A stretch of 64,000 nucleotides of DNA from Channallabes apus (Eukaryota; Chordata; Actinopteri; Siluriformes; Clariidae): contig CM060107.1 of NCBI GenBank assembly GCA_030522415.1, forward strand, positions 26,224,571 to 26,288,570, in the 5' to 3' direction. Of the stretch, positions 1 to 9,670 are shown in pieces; position 1 is the first letter of the stretch, and every line of letters starts with the position of its first letter. A program made the position numbers and the translations under genes. The notes below the pieces were generated by a model, which worked only from the letters and a program-made list of their open reading frames with translations, searched no databases and had not been told where the DNA came from.

Positions 1-679
1 TGAATTCTACATTTTTGCTACAGTAGTACATACTACAACCACAATTATGAAAGTTTAGTAATATTTCTACATTGGATATTATGTGCTCTGTTAGTTGAAA
101 GTTTAGGAGCAGCCAGGAAAAACATTTTGTTTGTCAGTGTGGAAATATTGTTAAAAAAAAAAAAAAAAAAGGTACATAATTGACCCATAATTGCTTTTTA
201 GTGCACATTTTTAACATTACATGTCACCCCAATAACTGCTAAAGGAATGAGACACTTAAATGAAAAATGAAACATTTAAATGTTAGCAAAAAGATGGACA
301 ATATTAATACTCAGTGATCTTTCTTTATAAGTCTGGCATAATTTTTTACAACCCATCATGTTTTTGGCTGCTGTTTTCTCCTATATTCTTCAAAAAAGTT
401 ATAGCCATTTTAACTTAACCAAATGTAGCCCAAACACAGCCCATTTCGATTCAGACATGTTCCCCTATGTGATCCCTTGCTTATGTTCAAAGTTCCTCTT
501 GTGAATCTAAGGGAGGCAGTGTTCTTTTTCCTTCTGTTTCCTTTCTTCAGCGGTAGGAAGATCATTGTCAGTGTCAAATAAATATCCAAATAAAAAGAAC
601 ACATCATTGCATGACTTGAGTTTCAAACAGCTAGCAGTATCTTCATGTCACATTTTAAAGAGTTGTTTAATTGTGTATC

Positions 680-681
<2 letters not shown>
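1..681. other. Gene-free AT-rich sequence
   Basis: I see no gene, conserved protein segment or recognisable mobile element here. The only landmark is a run of about 18 A residues near 153-170. Short open frames on both strands lack any domain signature. Confidence 0.5.
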
Positions 682-724
<43 letters not shown>

Positions 725-733
725 GTGTGTGTG
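682..733. repeat. (TG)n microsatellite
   Basis: About 25 uninterrupted TG units with one TGT interruption near the end. Cysteine-valine open frames crossing it are artefacts of the repeat. Confidence 0.95.
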
Positions 734-862
734 GGCACTTAAAAAGGCTTTTGTTATAACAGTTTGGAAACACCTGCTGTACATGTTAGATATCATTATC
801 CCATTGAGAAATACAAAGGAAATATAATAATGTCACACCGCCTCTAGAACAATGTAGTAATC

Positions 863-1186
863 CTATAACCCTTCTGATGCTGCGCACTTTAGTTCAGCAT
901 AGTCACTGGCAAAGCATTCTTTAAGTGCTAAATTATGCAGGAGATACTCAGTCTGCTGCGCTGCTGTCAAGTTCCTGTACGGCCCAAGCTTGTGATTCAT
1001 AATTAAAATGCTTGTGAAGCCTCTGCTCAAATATGAAAGCTGTGACAGTGTGCCCTTGTCCAAAACCCAAACACGCCACATTGTTTTCCCTCCCATTGAG
1101 TGCTTTTTGGCCTTGACGTTCTCCAGCTGCTGCTTGCACACCTATAGTTTTGTGCCATCCTCTGGTATCTGTTCAGGTGATCTTTT
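863..1186 (-). pseudogene. Unidentified protein-coding remnant or orphan exon
   Basis: Read on the minus strand, this stretch looks like real protein rather than a chance frame. It has mixed hydrophobic and charged residues and the segments QQLENVKAKK, TMWRVWVLDKG, GFTSILIMNHKLG and LTAAQQTEYLLHN, and it ends in a TAG stop at the 863 end. The upstream segment RYQRMAQNY is in a neighbouring frame, so one base has been lost or gained near 1141, or the two pieces were never joined. A CAG acceptor-like site lies just upstream (1187-1189), which would fit a terminal exon. I do not recognise the family. It could be a decayed gene, an exon of a gene lying further right on the minus strand, or an old mobile-element protein. 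Confidence that it was once coding is moderate. Confidence 0.35.
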
Positions 1187-1500
1187 CTGCTAGGTGTGTG
1201 TCTTAGTAATTTTACATGAAAACTCATTCTCTTTAGTACAGTCTTTGGTCTGACATTTGTCACTAAATGGAGTCAGTCCATCAAAAGTCCAGACTGATCT
1301 GGATGGAGAGATTGAACATCCCCAATAATTATGGCCTTTGTTCATTTACATGCATTAATCACACAGGTGATGGCCCAGTCATCCTGAAAACCATGGGTCA
1401 GGCCCCCATAGACACAAGAGTCTAAACTCAATTATATGCATGATTAGCTTTATCCTAAGCTTTTCCCTGCAGCAGAGACTCATGCTGGATAGGACACAGG

Positions 1501-1501
<1 letters not shown>

Positions 1502-1551
<50 letters not shown>

Positions 1552-1552
1552 A

Positions 1553-1589
<37 letters not shown>

Positions 1590-1625
1590 GAGAATATGTG
1601 TGTGTGTGTGTGTGTGTTTGTGTGT
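1502..1625. repeat. Compound (TG)n microsatellite
   Basis: Three blocks of TG repeats separated by short AATA and TTTG interruptions. Cysteine-valine open frames here are artefacts. Confidence 0.95.
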
Positions 1626-2555
1626 TGATGAAAGCTACAGTATAATAGATATGAATCATTAATGAATCATTTGCTGTAAGTTGGAATAAACTATTGTCAA
1701 AAATTTTTTTTTTTGCTCACAGGTATCTTATCATCATTGCTCTTAACCTTTCAAATAGTCCATTTTTGTCCCAGTTGTTAATTGTACCTGATGGTATCCA
1801 AAGCCTGCTAGATTGTCATGGCAGATCTTTCTTTTGATAAGAAATTTGATCGAACAGGAAAGTGGCATTTTTAACCAATACTCAGTGATCCTCCTGGTCC
1901 TGTCTCTTATTCTACAGATCTTGGCTTCTGGAAAAGTCAAAGAACAAAAGAAAAGCCTTTGTAGTTGATTCAGGTAGAAAATGTTTTATTAATTGCCATA
2001 TGCTTATTGATTTTCTCTTTCAAGCCAATTCTTTTGTTCTCTCGTTCTGGTGGCAGCATAAGGATCTGTAAGTTATGTGGAGTGTCAGGGGTGTCCTTTT
2101 GATGTGCATGACAGACCCCATGCTAAGTAACACCTGTGCCCAGTCTGGGCACGCCTGCTCTGCTCTATTTGCCTCTGAACCTTTGGACAGACAATACTAA
2201 TTGAGGGACGATGTTGGTTGTCATCTCTTTCTAGATGACCTATTTGGTTGGTTTTCAGTGCAGTAGATATTTTCATTCTACATGGTAGAATGTAATATCA
2301 TTCACTTTAGTACATTTACTGTGCAGATGGTTCTGAGTAACAGGTGGAGATGATCGTCGTCCTAATAAGTTTTCAGAATAACCATCAGTGTTCTAAATTC
2401 ATTCCTTATTTACCATGTAGTGCATTATTAAGTAGCCCTTTGATATTGTTGTCTGAAATCTCCATGGATACATTTATTCCATAGTTTATTACAATTACTA
2501 TTCATAATTCAGTAAATGCCATAGTGTCCAATGAGTGGGATTCCACATTTTGGTA
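1626..2555. other. Gene-free sequence
   Basis: I see no coding region, RNA gene or mobile element that I can support. The short minus-strand frames at 1743-1940 and 2085-2276 have no recognisable domain and no conserved neighbours. Confidence 0.45.
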
Positions 2556-2559
2556 CCAG

Positions 2560-2840
2560 CTATGCCGCGAAAAAGTATTTGCCCCTTCCTGTTTTTTTTT
2601 TTTTTTTGCATATTTGTTTCGTTTGCTAAATCATGTGATTTTTGGAAAGTTAAATTTCAGTAGTCACAACCAGGCCTGATTACTACCAGGCTTGAATCAA
2701 GGAATTACTTATAGTAAACAGAACCTGTCTGAGAAAGTGGAACATGCTATATATATGCATCTGTGAAAAGCCAAGAGAAGCAATTTTACATATTTTTGTG
2801 GGTTTTTTGCATTTTGTGTAAGATTTGGTGAAGATATATC
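2560..2840 (+). mobile_element. Fragment of a Tc1/mariner element, left part
   Basis: The phrase AAAAAGTATTTGCCCCTTCC, followed by a T-run, is typical of the terminal region of a common fish Tc1 family. The later AATCAAGGAATTACTTATAG and ACCTGTCTGAGAAAGTGG match, from memory, the untranslated stretch before that family's transposase. No transposase of this family follows. At 2844 the sequence switches to an ATG followed by a lysine-rich stretch. I infer a broken copy truncated by deletion or by a later insertion. Confidence 0.45.
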
Positions 2841-3254
2841 ACCATGGGTCCCAAGAATGTTAGCAAGGATGGTAGCAAGAAGAAAAGGGAGCCACTTTCA
2901 GTTTTAAAGCAGCCGGTGTCAAGACGAATCATAAATTAAGATTATCTATTTGTTTTATAGTTTACTATATGATGCTTTAGCCAATAATTATACAGTAAAC
3001 CAGCTATTTACTATATCAGTAAACTATTTTACTTTATGTTTTACTAATTTATGTCTTTTCGTAGGTACATATTCAAGAACAGCTCAAAGAATTCTGTATA
3101 TGACTACAAATTCAAGTACTTATTCCAGTCCTAGTCCCAAAATATTAGATTTTTTTATTAACGTGGTACTCCATTTAACATCTCATGCTTTAAACATTTT
3201 TTTCAATCTTTGGTTATAGGCTATGAAAACTTTGAGGGATGTTCATGTGTTGTG

Positions 3255-3940
3255 GGGTATTTCAGTATGCAGTGCATAGTACCTACCAAAAGAAAGCGGG
3301 ACCAGCAGAACTAGCAGAAGGGTAAAAGATGCCCATGGCAAACTGATGTACGTGTGCAGCAAATGATAGTTCATCTGGTCTGATTCCATAGCAGAGCTAC
3401 TTTAGTCAAATTTCTGAATATATTAATGCTTGCTATGGTAGAAAGCTGTCAGAACACAAAATGCATCACAGCTTGCTGGGTATGTAGCTGTGTAGCTGCA
3501 GACTGTTAAGAGTACCTATGCTGACCTCTGTCCACTACTGAAAGCACCATTAATGCACACATGAACATCAGAACTGGAGCATGGTGTAATAGAAGAAAGT
3601 GGTCTTGTCTGATGAATCATGTTTTCTTTTAATCATGTGGATGATTGGGTGCATGTAATCAATGCAAAAATTGTTCAGAAATGGGAAGCATGACAAAGAT
3701 TCTCCAAATTCCCAGCTCTCAATCTAAATAAACATCTATGAAATGTACTCTGCAAATAAGTCAGGCCAACGTACACATCACACCTTACAGAACTTAAATT
3801 ATTTGCTTCTAGCATCTTGGTGCCAGAAACCACCATATACCTTGAGATGTCTTGTGGAGTCAGTTCCTTGATGAGTCAACGCTATTTCGGTGGCACATTT
3901 GTGACCTACACACTATTAGTCAGATACGGTTGACTGGTAT
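3255..3940 (+). pseudogene. Decayed Tc1-like transposase
   Basis: Several segments in order match a widespread fish Tc1 transposase. GGTATTTCAGTATGCAGTGC corresponds to the helix-turn-helix region. It is followed by the region around GTCAGAACACAAAATGCATC, then TGGTCTTGTCTGATGAATCA covering the first catalytic aspartate, and near the end CATCTTGGTGCCAGAAACCA and TTGTGGAGTCAGTTCC from the carboxy-terminal part. Between about 3650 and 3670 the sequence jumps from the first catalytic region to a segment just after the second, so roughly 250-300 bases of the DDE core are missing. Frameshifts and stops occur throughout. No terminal inverted repeats are preserved, so this is a dead copy older than its neighbour at 4252. 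Confidence 0.75.
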
Positions 3941-4251
3941 ATGTTTCACGACATTGTCACAGTCCTGTCACCCCTATGCAACCTTTCTGTCTAATATTCC
4001 CCAAGTCCATATATCACAGCAATTTGCATGATCCTAATTTACTACAGAGAGTAAGTTCTTTTCCCCCCCTTTATTTTCAGGGATTTTGTGATTTTGACCA
4101 ACAAAGTCAATAAAACTTTACTACACAAATAATACAACAGAAATTATTAAATTGCTTATTATTTTTACACAAATTTTAGGAATGTTTTAATATCTCATGC
4201 ACTTAGCAGTTTATAATATCTTATAATATCTATTATAAATACAGATATATA

Positions 4252-4450
4252 CAGGTCCTTCTAAAAAAATTAGCATATTGTGATAAAGTTCATTATTTTC
4301 TGTAATGTACTGATAAACATTAGACTATCATATATTTTAGATTCATTACACACAACTGAAGTAGTTCAAGCCTTTTATTGTTTTAATATTGATGACTGTG
4401 GCATACAGCTCATGAAAACCCCAAATCCCTATCTCAAAAAATTAGCATAT
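4252..4450 (+). repeat. Left terminal inverted repeat with IR/DR arrangement
   Basis: This repeat is the inverse of 5428-5628. The motif AAAAAATTAGCATAT occurs both near the outer end (about 4265) and near the inner end (about 4436). This gives two transposase-binding-like direct repeats inside one inverted repeat, the IR/DR layout known from Sleeping Beauty type Tc1 elements. Confidence 0.85.
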
Positions 4451-4579
4451 CATGAAAAGGTTCTCTAAACGAGCTATTAACCTAATCATCTGAATCAACT
4501 AATTAACTCTAAACACCTGCAAAAGATTCCTGAGGCTTTTAAAAACTCCCAGCCTGGTTCATTACTCAAAACCGCAATC

Positions 4580-5356
4580 ATGGGTAAGACTGCCGACCTG
4601 ACTGCTGTCCAGAAGGCCATCATTGACACCCTCAAGCAAGAGGGTAAGACACAGAAAGAAATTTCTGAACGAATAGGCTGTTCCCAGAGTGCTGTATCAA
4701 GGCACCTCAGTGGGAAGTCTGTGGGAAGGAAAAAGTGTGGCAGAAAACGCTGCACAATGAGAAGAGGTGACCGGGCCCTGAGGAAGATTGTGGAGAAGGA
4801 CCGATTCCAGACCTTGGGGGACCTGCGGAAGCAGTGGACTGAGTCTGGAGTAGAAACATCCAGAGCCACCGTGTACAGGCGTGTGCAGGAAATGGGCTAC
4901 AGGTTGCAAATTTTGCATGTCATTCGGAAATCAAGGTGCCAGAATCTGGAGGAAGACTGGGGAGAGGGAAATGCCAAAATGCCTGAAGTCCAGTGTCAAG
5001 TACCCACAGTCAGTGATGGTCTGGGGTGCCATGTCAGCTGCTGGTGTTGGTCCACTGTGTTTCATCAAGGGCAGGGTCAATGCAGCTAGCTATCAGGAGA
5101 TTTTGGAGCACTTCATGCTTCCATCTGCTGAACAGCTTTATGGAGATGAAGATTTCATTTTTCAGCACGACCTGGCACCTGCGCACAGTGCCAAAACCAC
5201 TGGTAAATGGTTTACTGACCATGGTATTACTGTGCTCAATTGGCCTGACAACTCTCCTGACCTGAACCCCATAGAGAATCTGTGGGATATTGTGAAGAGA
5301 AAGACACAAGACACAAGAATCTGCAAAAGGATTCCCGACCAAGTATTGAGTGCATA
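4580..5356 (+). pseudogene. Tc1-like transposase, internally deleted and frameshifted
   Basis: The frame opens at the natural start, MGKTADLTAVQKAIIDTLKQ, and keeps the paired helix-turn-helix DNA-binding region through GYRLQILHV, about residues 1-114. After residue 114 the sequence jumps to the segment SFGNQGARIWRKTG in another frame. The stretch that should hold the first catalytic aspartate (the FSDES motif in relatives) is gone. The second frame then runs through VMVWGAM, the second catalytic region around FIFQHDLAPAHSA, and the last around NSPDLNPIENLWDIVKRK. A further deletion joins that directly to the last few codons before the TAA at about 5356. Family members are normally about 340 residues; here two deletions and a frameshift remove activity. 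Where the deletions are absent the similarity is high, so the copy is relatively young. Confidence 0.88.
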
Positions 5357-5427
5357 ACTGAACATAATTATTTGAAGGTTGACTTTTTTTTTGTATTAAA
5401 AACACTTTTCTTTTATTGGTCAGATGA

Positions 5428-5628
5428 AATATGCTAATTTTTTTAGATAGGGATTTTGGGTTTTCATGAGCTGTATGCCACAATCATCAATATTAAAACA
5501 ATAAAAGGCTTGAACTACTTCAGTTTGTGTGTAATGAATCTAAAATATATGAAAGTCTAATGTTTATCAGTACATTACAGAAAATAATGAACTTCATCAC
5601 AATATGCAAATTTTTTGAGAAGGACCTG
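5428..5628 (-). repeat. Right terminal inverted repeat
   Basis: Inverse partner of 4252-4450, with the same paired ATATGCTAATTTTTTT motifs at its inner and outer ends (about 5429 and 5603). Small mismatches between the two ends, for example one extra A in the left AAAACCCC stretch, show independent decay after insertion. Confidence 0.85.
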
Positions 5629-5630
5629 TA

Positions 5631-5756
<126 letters not shown>

Positions 5757-6000
5757 ACTTCAGCATTTTTGTGGTTTTAAATTGCTTGGTAATTTATAGC
5801 ATTGCCATTGTTTATTTAATGGCAGGATATGATGATGGTTTCTGGAGAATTTGTGGTCAGTCTGGTGTTTCAGTTACTGCTGCCCCAGTACAGTGCTGTG
5901 GAGCAAACAGTGGAAGGGTGTGTCGGGGTGCAATTTGAGATGCAGCTCATTTTTAACTAGCACTATTTATTTTCGCATTTTTACTACTGCCTAATGGGGG

Positions 6001-6170
6001 CAGGGATAGCTTGGTGGTTAAGGCACTAGACTGCTGATCAGAAGATTTGCAGCACCTCTGAACTGCCAATGTTGACCTTTGAGCGAGGTCCTTCAACTGC
6101 TCAGATTCAAACGGGCATCGAGTTGGCAATTTGACTCTGAACCATACTGCAACTAAATGACAGATATATC
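6001..6170 (+). mobile_element. Degraded tRNA-derived SINE
   Basis: GGGATAGCTTGGTGGTTAAG resembles a tRNA A box, and the order of segments (GAGCGAGGTCCTTCAACTGC before CTCAGATT) matches the better preserved SINE at 34214-34416. The B box is poor. I infer an old copy of the same family. Confidence 0.6.
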
Positions 6171-6373
6171 TCCAGTCAGGAGAGTATATGTTGCCTGATG
6201 TCACTATTGGCACATAGATGGACCCTTAATCCCTTAATACTGCCAAATGATACTGCATTATACTCCAGAACTATATTTTTTGCTTCTATTAAGTTTTTTA
6301 GGTATTAAGAATTTCTTTCATGTTTATGAGATGTCTCAGAAAATTTCTTTCAAAGTTTTATTTTTTATTTAAG

Positions 6374-6375
<2 letters not shown>

Positions 6376-6411
<36 letters not shown>
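6376..6411. repeat. (ATA)n microsatellite
   Basis: About twelve uninterrupted ATA units. Confidence 0.9.
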
Positions 6412-7329
6412 ATTTAATTCGCATTTCTGCTTAATTCCTTTACTTCTGTTTATCTAGCTTTCTGTATTATTCATCCCTAAAATACAACAGTCTTTACCTT
6501 GTTGATAAATCTGAGATCTACATTACCAGCAGGTACAAGAATCAGACACAAGTGGCCACATCACAGCAAGGAATACTGGTGTTGCTCGTGGCTCTGAACC
6601 CCACTGTGCTATCTTCAGCAGAGATGGACAGCTCAAAGTCTATCCCTCAAGACAGACCAGATATAAGATGCATCTCACTGTTTAGTCTTCCAGGGGCTTG
6701 AAGATTTCAAAATAAAACTTAATATATTGTCTTAGACTAAAAAGAGCCGCTGGGGTATAAAAATAAAACTGTAACCCATCTATATTTCCCAAAAGTTCTT
6801 CAAAGACACCACAGGTGCCACTGTCCGTATTAGTACACCTAAAAAGCTTGATTTCTTAAAGTACTTCCTGCTTATATCAAAGGAAATCAGGAGTTTTACA
6901 CTATTGCAGTGAATACGTGCTGATAGATGTCTGCCCCTCTTCATTCGGAATTCATGAGCTCAATGACACGAGGACTTCTATCCCAGCACACATAGTACAT
7001 TATTAAAATCTTTTTGATCCACACTTCTTTGATATTCCTCATTAAGGATTCACTTTTTAGATGTAAATATGAGGAGCCAAGGGAGCTGTTACAGGGTAAC
7101 ACCCACACACTCTGTCTGCCACTTTGAATGTTGGAAAGTTGACAGCCGGAGGAATGAAAGAGTGAATGTAAAAGGCAATTGAGTGTCCAGATAAAGAATC
7201 TACAGACAAAATATCTGTACTAACATAAAAAATAGGAATTTAAGCATATCAACAATAGCACAGAATCGATATTATATTTTATTATTAAGCTCAGCTATTA
7301 TTAGCCACCTGACAGCTTTAGCCCTGCTT
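6412..7329. other. Gene-free sequence with possible regulatory content
   Basis: No coding region is supported. The stretch from about 6480 to 7000 is less AT-rich than its surroundings and lacks repeats, which could mean a conserved non-coding block, but no specific motif cluster stands out. Confidence 0.3.
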
Positions 7330-7500
7330 TTGATCCGGATCTCAGGTTACTGTCTGTGTGGAGCTGTGCATATTCTGCACGAAAACATGCTGATAGGTGG
7401 ACTGGCTACTCTGAATTCCATCTAATGTAGCTCTGGTGCCCCTCCTGGATGTATTCCTGCCAATGCTCAGTGTACCCAGGATAGGCTCTGGATCAGCAAC
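7330..7500 (+). mobile_element. Fragment of a fish SINE/LINE 3' tail family
   Basis: GGTGGACTGGCTACTCTGAA and, further on, CCCAGGATAGGCTCTGGATC have the wording of the tail region better seen at 24889-25034 and 42409-42690. The head with the tRNA promoter is missing or too decayed to see. Confidence 0.45.
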
Positions 7501-8018
7501 AAAAGTGACCTTGATAAATCAGTCACTCAACATGAATGTAGGAGATACTATCTGTGTGAATTGTGTATAAAAACTTAGTAGTAGAAAGTAGAAAAGAAAG
7601 TAGCTTCATTCTTCAAATACCAGCATCTGCCTTCTCCCCTACTAAGTACCTTTATGTGAGTGAATGTTAAATTGAAAGATCGCTGTTGGTGTGAACAAAA
7701 GCACCTTGCCATTACATATACGTAAATGTCTAGTGATTTATGTCCTTGTCATTTTTGCAAGGAAAAACTCGGCACTGATTTGATAATTATATTTGGGTAA
7801 AATAATATACATAATATCTTGTACATAATTTATTATCTAAGTACCCTGTGGACTACAACCAAGTGTGGGTGCAAGCATGCATATGCATATGTTAGTTTGG
7901 CACTGTTGGAGAACTGGCGGAAGGAACACATCTGCCACTAGGAAATACTGCATAGAGGCATGGGGTGGCCAAGCAGGGGGCCTGAGGTGGTGTGTGTCTG
8001 TATAATTGTGTTGATGAA

Positions 8019-9597
8019 CCCCAGTGAAAAAAAAATACACTTTAGTGTATTACAAATATATTGAAATCATCGATAATACATTGCAAATATACTAACAAAA
8101 AGTTGTACCATCAACTTATGGTACATATATAATATAATATAATATAATATAATATAATATAATATATAAAAAGTATACTAACATCATGCTTTTACCAAAT
8201 TTTGGAATTAAACTTTAAATATACATTAATATAACTGTATTATAGTACACTTTCTAAAAATATATTATTGGAAAATATACTTTAAGTGAAAGGTTGGTCT
8301 AATTTCCAAAGTATACTTATTTAAACTTGTTTTTCAATGTATTTTTGGTATATAAAAAGAAATATGCTCGAAATAATCATTGAACAAATGTACAGAAAGT
8401 ACACATTAGAATAAAATTTTAATATACGGTAGTATAGTAGCAGTTAAATTTAAATGTACTTATTCATGTGTACTTATATTTAGTGCACTACTCTCTCCTG
8501 CGCGCTTTTAGACTCGTTCTTAATGATAATTTAAGATAATTTATGTTTATCTGAGTTACCCTCTCACTCTTCTATGCCTCACTGTCATAAAGCGACACTT
8601 GCACAAACTGCAGCAGCATTGTCTCTGCAACTATTCCAGCCAATCAGAGACTATAATCGGCGCCACAGCAGCCAATCAGAGACTGGAGGCGGGCAGATTC
8701 GGACTGTTTCTAGTTTGAATTAACGGCTGGAAGATCGTTAATCACGTATTACGTGCGTATAATCGTTATTATTTTATTTTCATCGGCATAAGGTAAATTT
8801 TATGGTTTTTGTTAGGTAATTTGTAATTAAGTACATACTTGCTGCTACATGTTGCTAAATCTTCTGTACTTTGCTTGTGGTATAATGGCTCCGCAGCTCT
8901 CGGCCTGTTTTCAGTCTCTGTGTAACAGAATCAACACACCAGGTTTAAACTAATACTGTACCTGTAGATTCTAATACTAATGTCTGTCTGTGTTCACACA
9001 CCAGGTTTATATTTTTGTTTGTGTGTTTGTGAACACATTTTGTTGAACACAAACTATAGTAGTGCTTTTTTGTAACCTTGTGCAAATTAAATCTGTTGAA
9101 CTCATTAATAAAATCTGCCTCCTATTAACTGCTGTAATGTTTTTCAAAAACATGTTAGTATAGAAAATGCATTTAGCATTTGTAAATTATCCTAAACACC
9201 TTTGTGTTATATTAATCATGTATTTGTAATACAGTAAGAATAGCTGTAATGTACTTATAATACATTAAATATATACTTAAATTGTATTCATTACTGTCAG
9301 GTATGTACGTTAGTACACACACCGCCATATACTTTAAGTGTACTAAGTATACTTAAAGTTGTTCCACTTTAGCACACAAAAGTATACTTAATACACTTAA
9401 AATTGTACTTTTGTACAATTTAATTACAACTTAAATACACTTAGTACAAAATTAGTTGTTCCAAAATAGCAAACTTCAAGTATACTAGTCATTAGTCTGA
9501 TGCAAGCATACTTAAATATGCTTGGATTTAATATACTAAGCATACTTTTTTTTCACTTGGGAAGCAAGTATGTTTGTTTAACAACCTAGAGATAGTT
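8019..9597 (+). mobile_element. Unclassified element, copy 1, carrying a transcription-unit-like interior
   Basis: This block matches 32568-34571 almost throughout. The left end reads CCCCAGTGAAAAAAAA and the right part holds the inverse, TTTTTTTTCACTTGGG (about 9546-9561), followed by 34 bases also shared with copy 2 (9561-9594). The ends are rich in AAGTATACTTAA-like palindromes. The middle contains CCAAT boxes, a splice donor, a splice acceptor and AATAAA, described separately. Compared with copy 2 it lacks about 165 bp (opposite 33795-33955) and the last 20 or so bases of the right end. I see no transposase. It is probably a non-autonomous DNA transposon; the superfamily is unknown because the target duplication is not resolved here. 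Confidence 0.8.
8500..9112 (+). promoter_or_regulatory. Promoter, splice sites and poly(A) signal inside element copy 1
   Basis: In an AT-rich element this stretch is suddenly GC-balanced. Two AGCCAATCAGAG boxes (CCAAT at 8640 and 8672) are classical NF-Y sites. About 120 bases on, AAG is followed by GTAAAT (donor at 8793). At 8913-8914 a T-rich tract ends in CAG (acceptor), and AATAAA lies at 9107-9112. The same four signals occur in the same order in copy 2. The layout reads as promoter, short first exon, about 120-base intron, second exon and poly(A). No coding frame is shared by both copies, so a product would be non-coding, or the unit may be what remains of an autonomous parent whose transposase was deleted. 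Confidence 0.45.
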
Positions 9598-9615
9598 TTA
9601 GGAGGTTAATTGTAT

Positions 9616-9617
<2 letters not shown>

Positions 9618-9670
<53 letters not shown>
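9618..9670. repeat. (TG)n microsatellite
   Basis: About 25 TG units with one TTTG interruption at the left edge. Confidence 0.95.

Larger units (their letters stand above)
4252..5628 (+). mobile_element. Tc1-like DNA transposon with both ends intact, non-autonomous
   Basis: The element begins CAGGTCCTTC, ends GAAGGACCTG and is flanked on both sides by TA, the Tc1/mariner target duplication (4250-4251 and 5629-5630). It is 1377 bp long. Both ends carry inverted repeats of about 200 bp. Inside is a transposase frame that has lost two internal stretches, so the copy cannot make a complete enzyme. It could in principle have been mobilised in trans while full-length relatives were active. The right end directly abuts a long (TA)n(GA)n microsatellite, which may have grown from the TA target site. 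Confidence 0.92.

Noticed and set aside
8019..9597. Interpretation of copies 1 and 2 as a segmental duplication
   Set aside because: Similarity stops exactly at the element ends, copy 2 interrupts a Tc1 sequence cleanly, and flanks differ completely.
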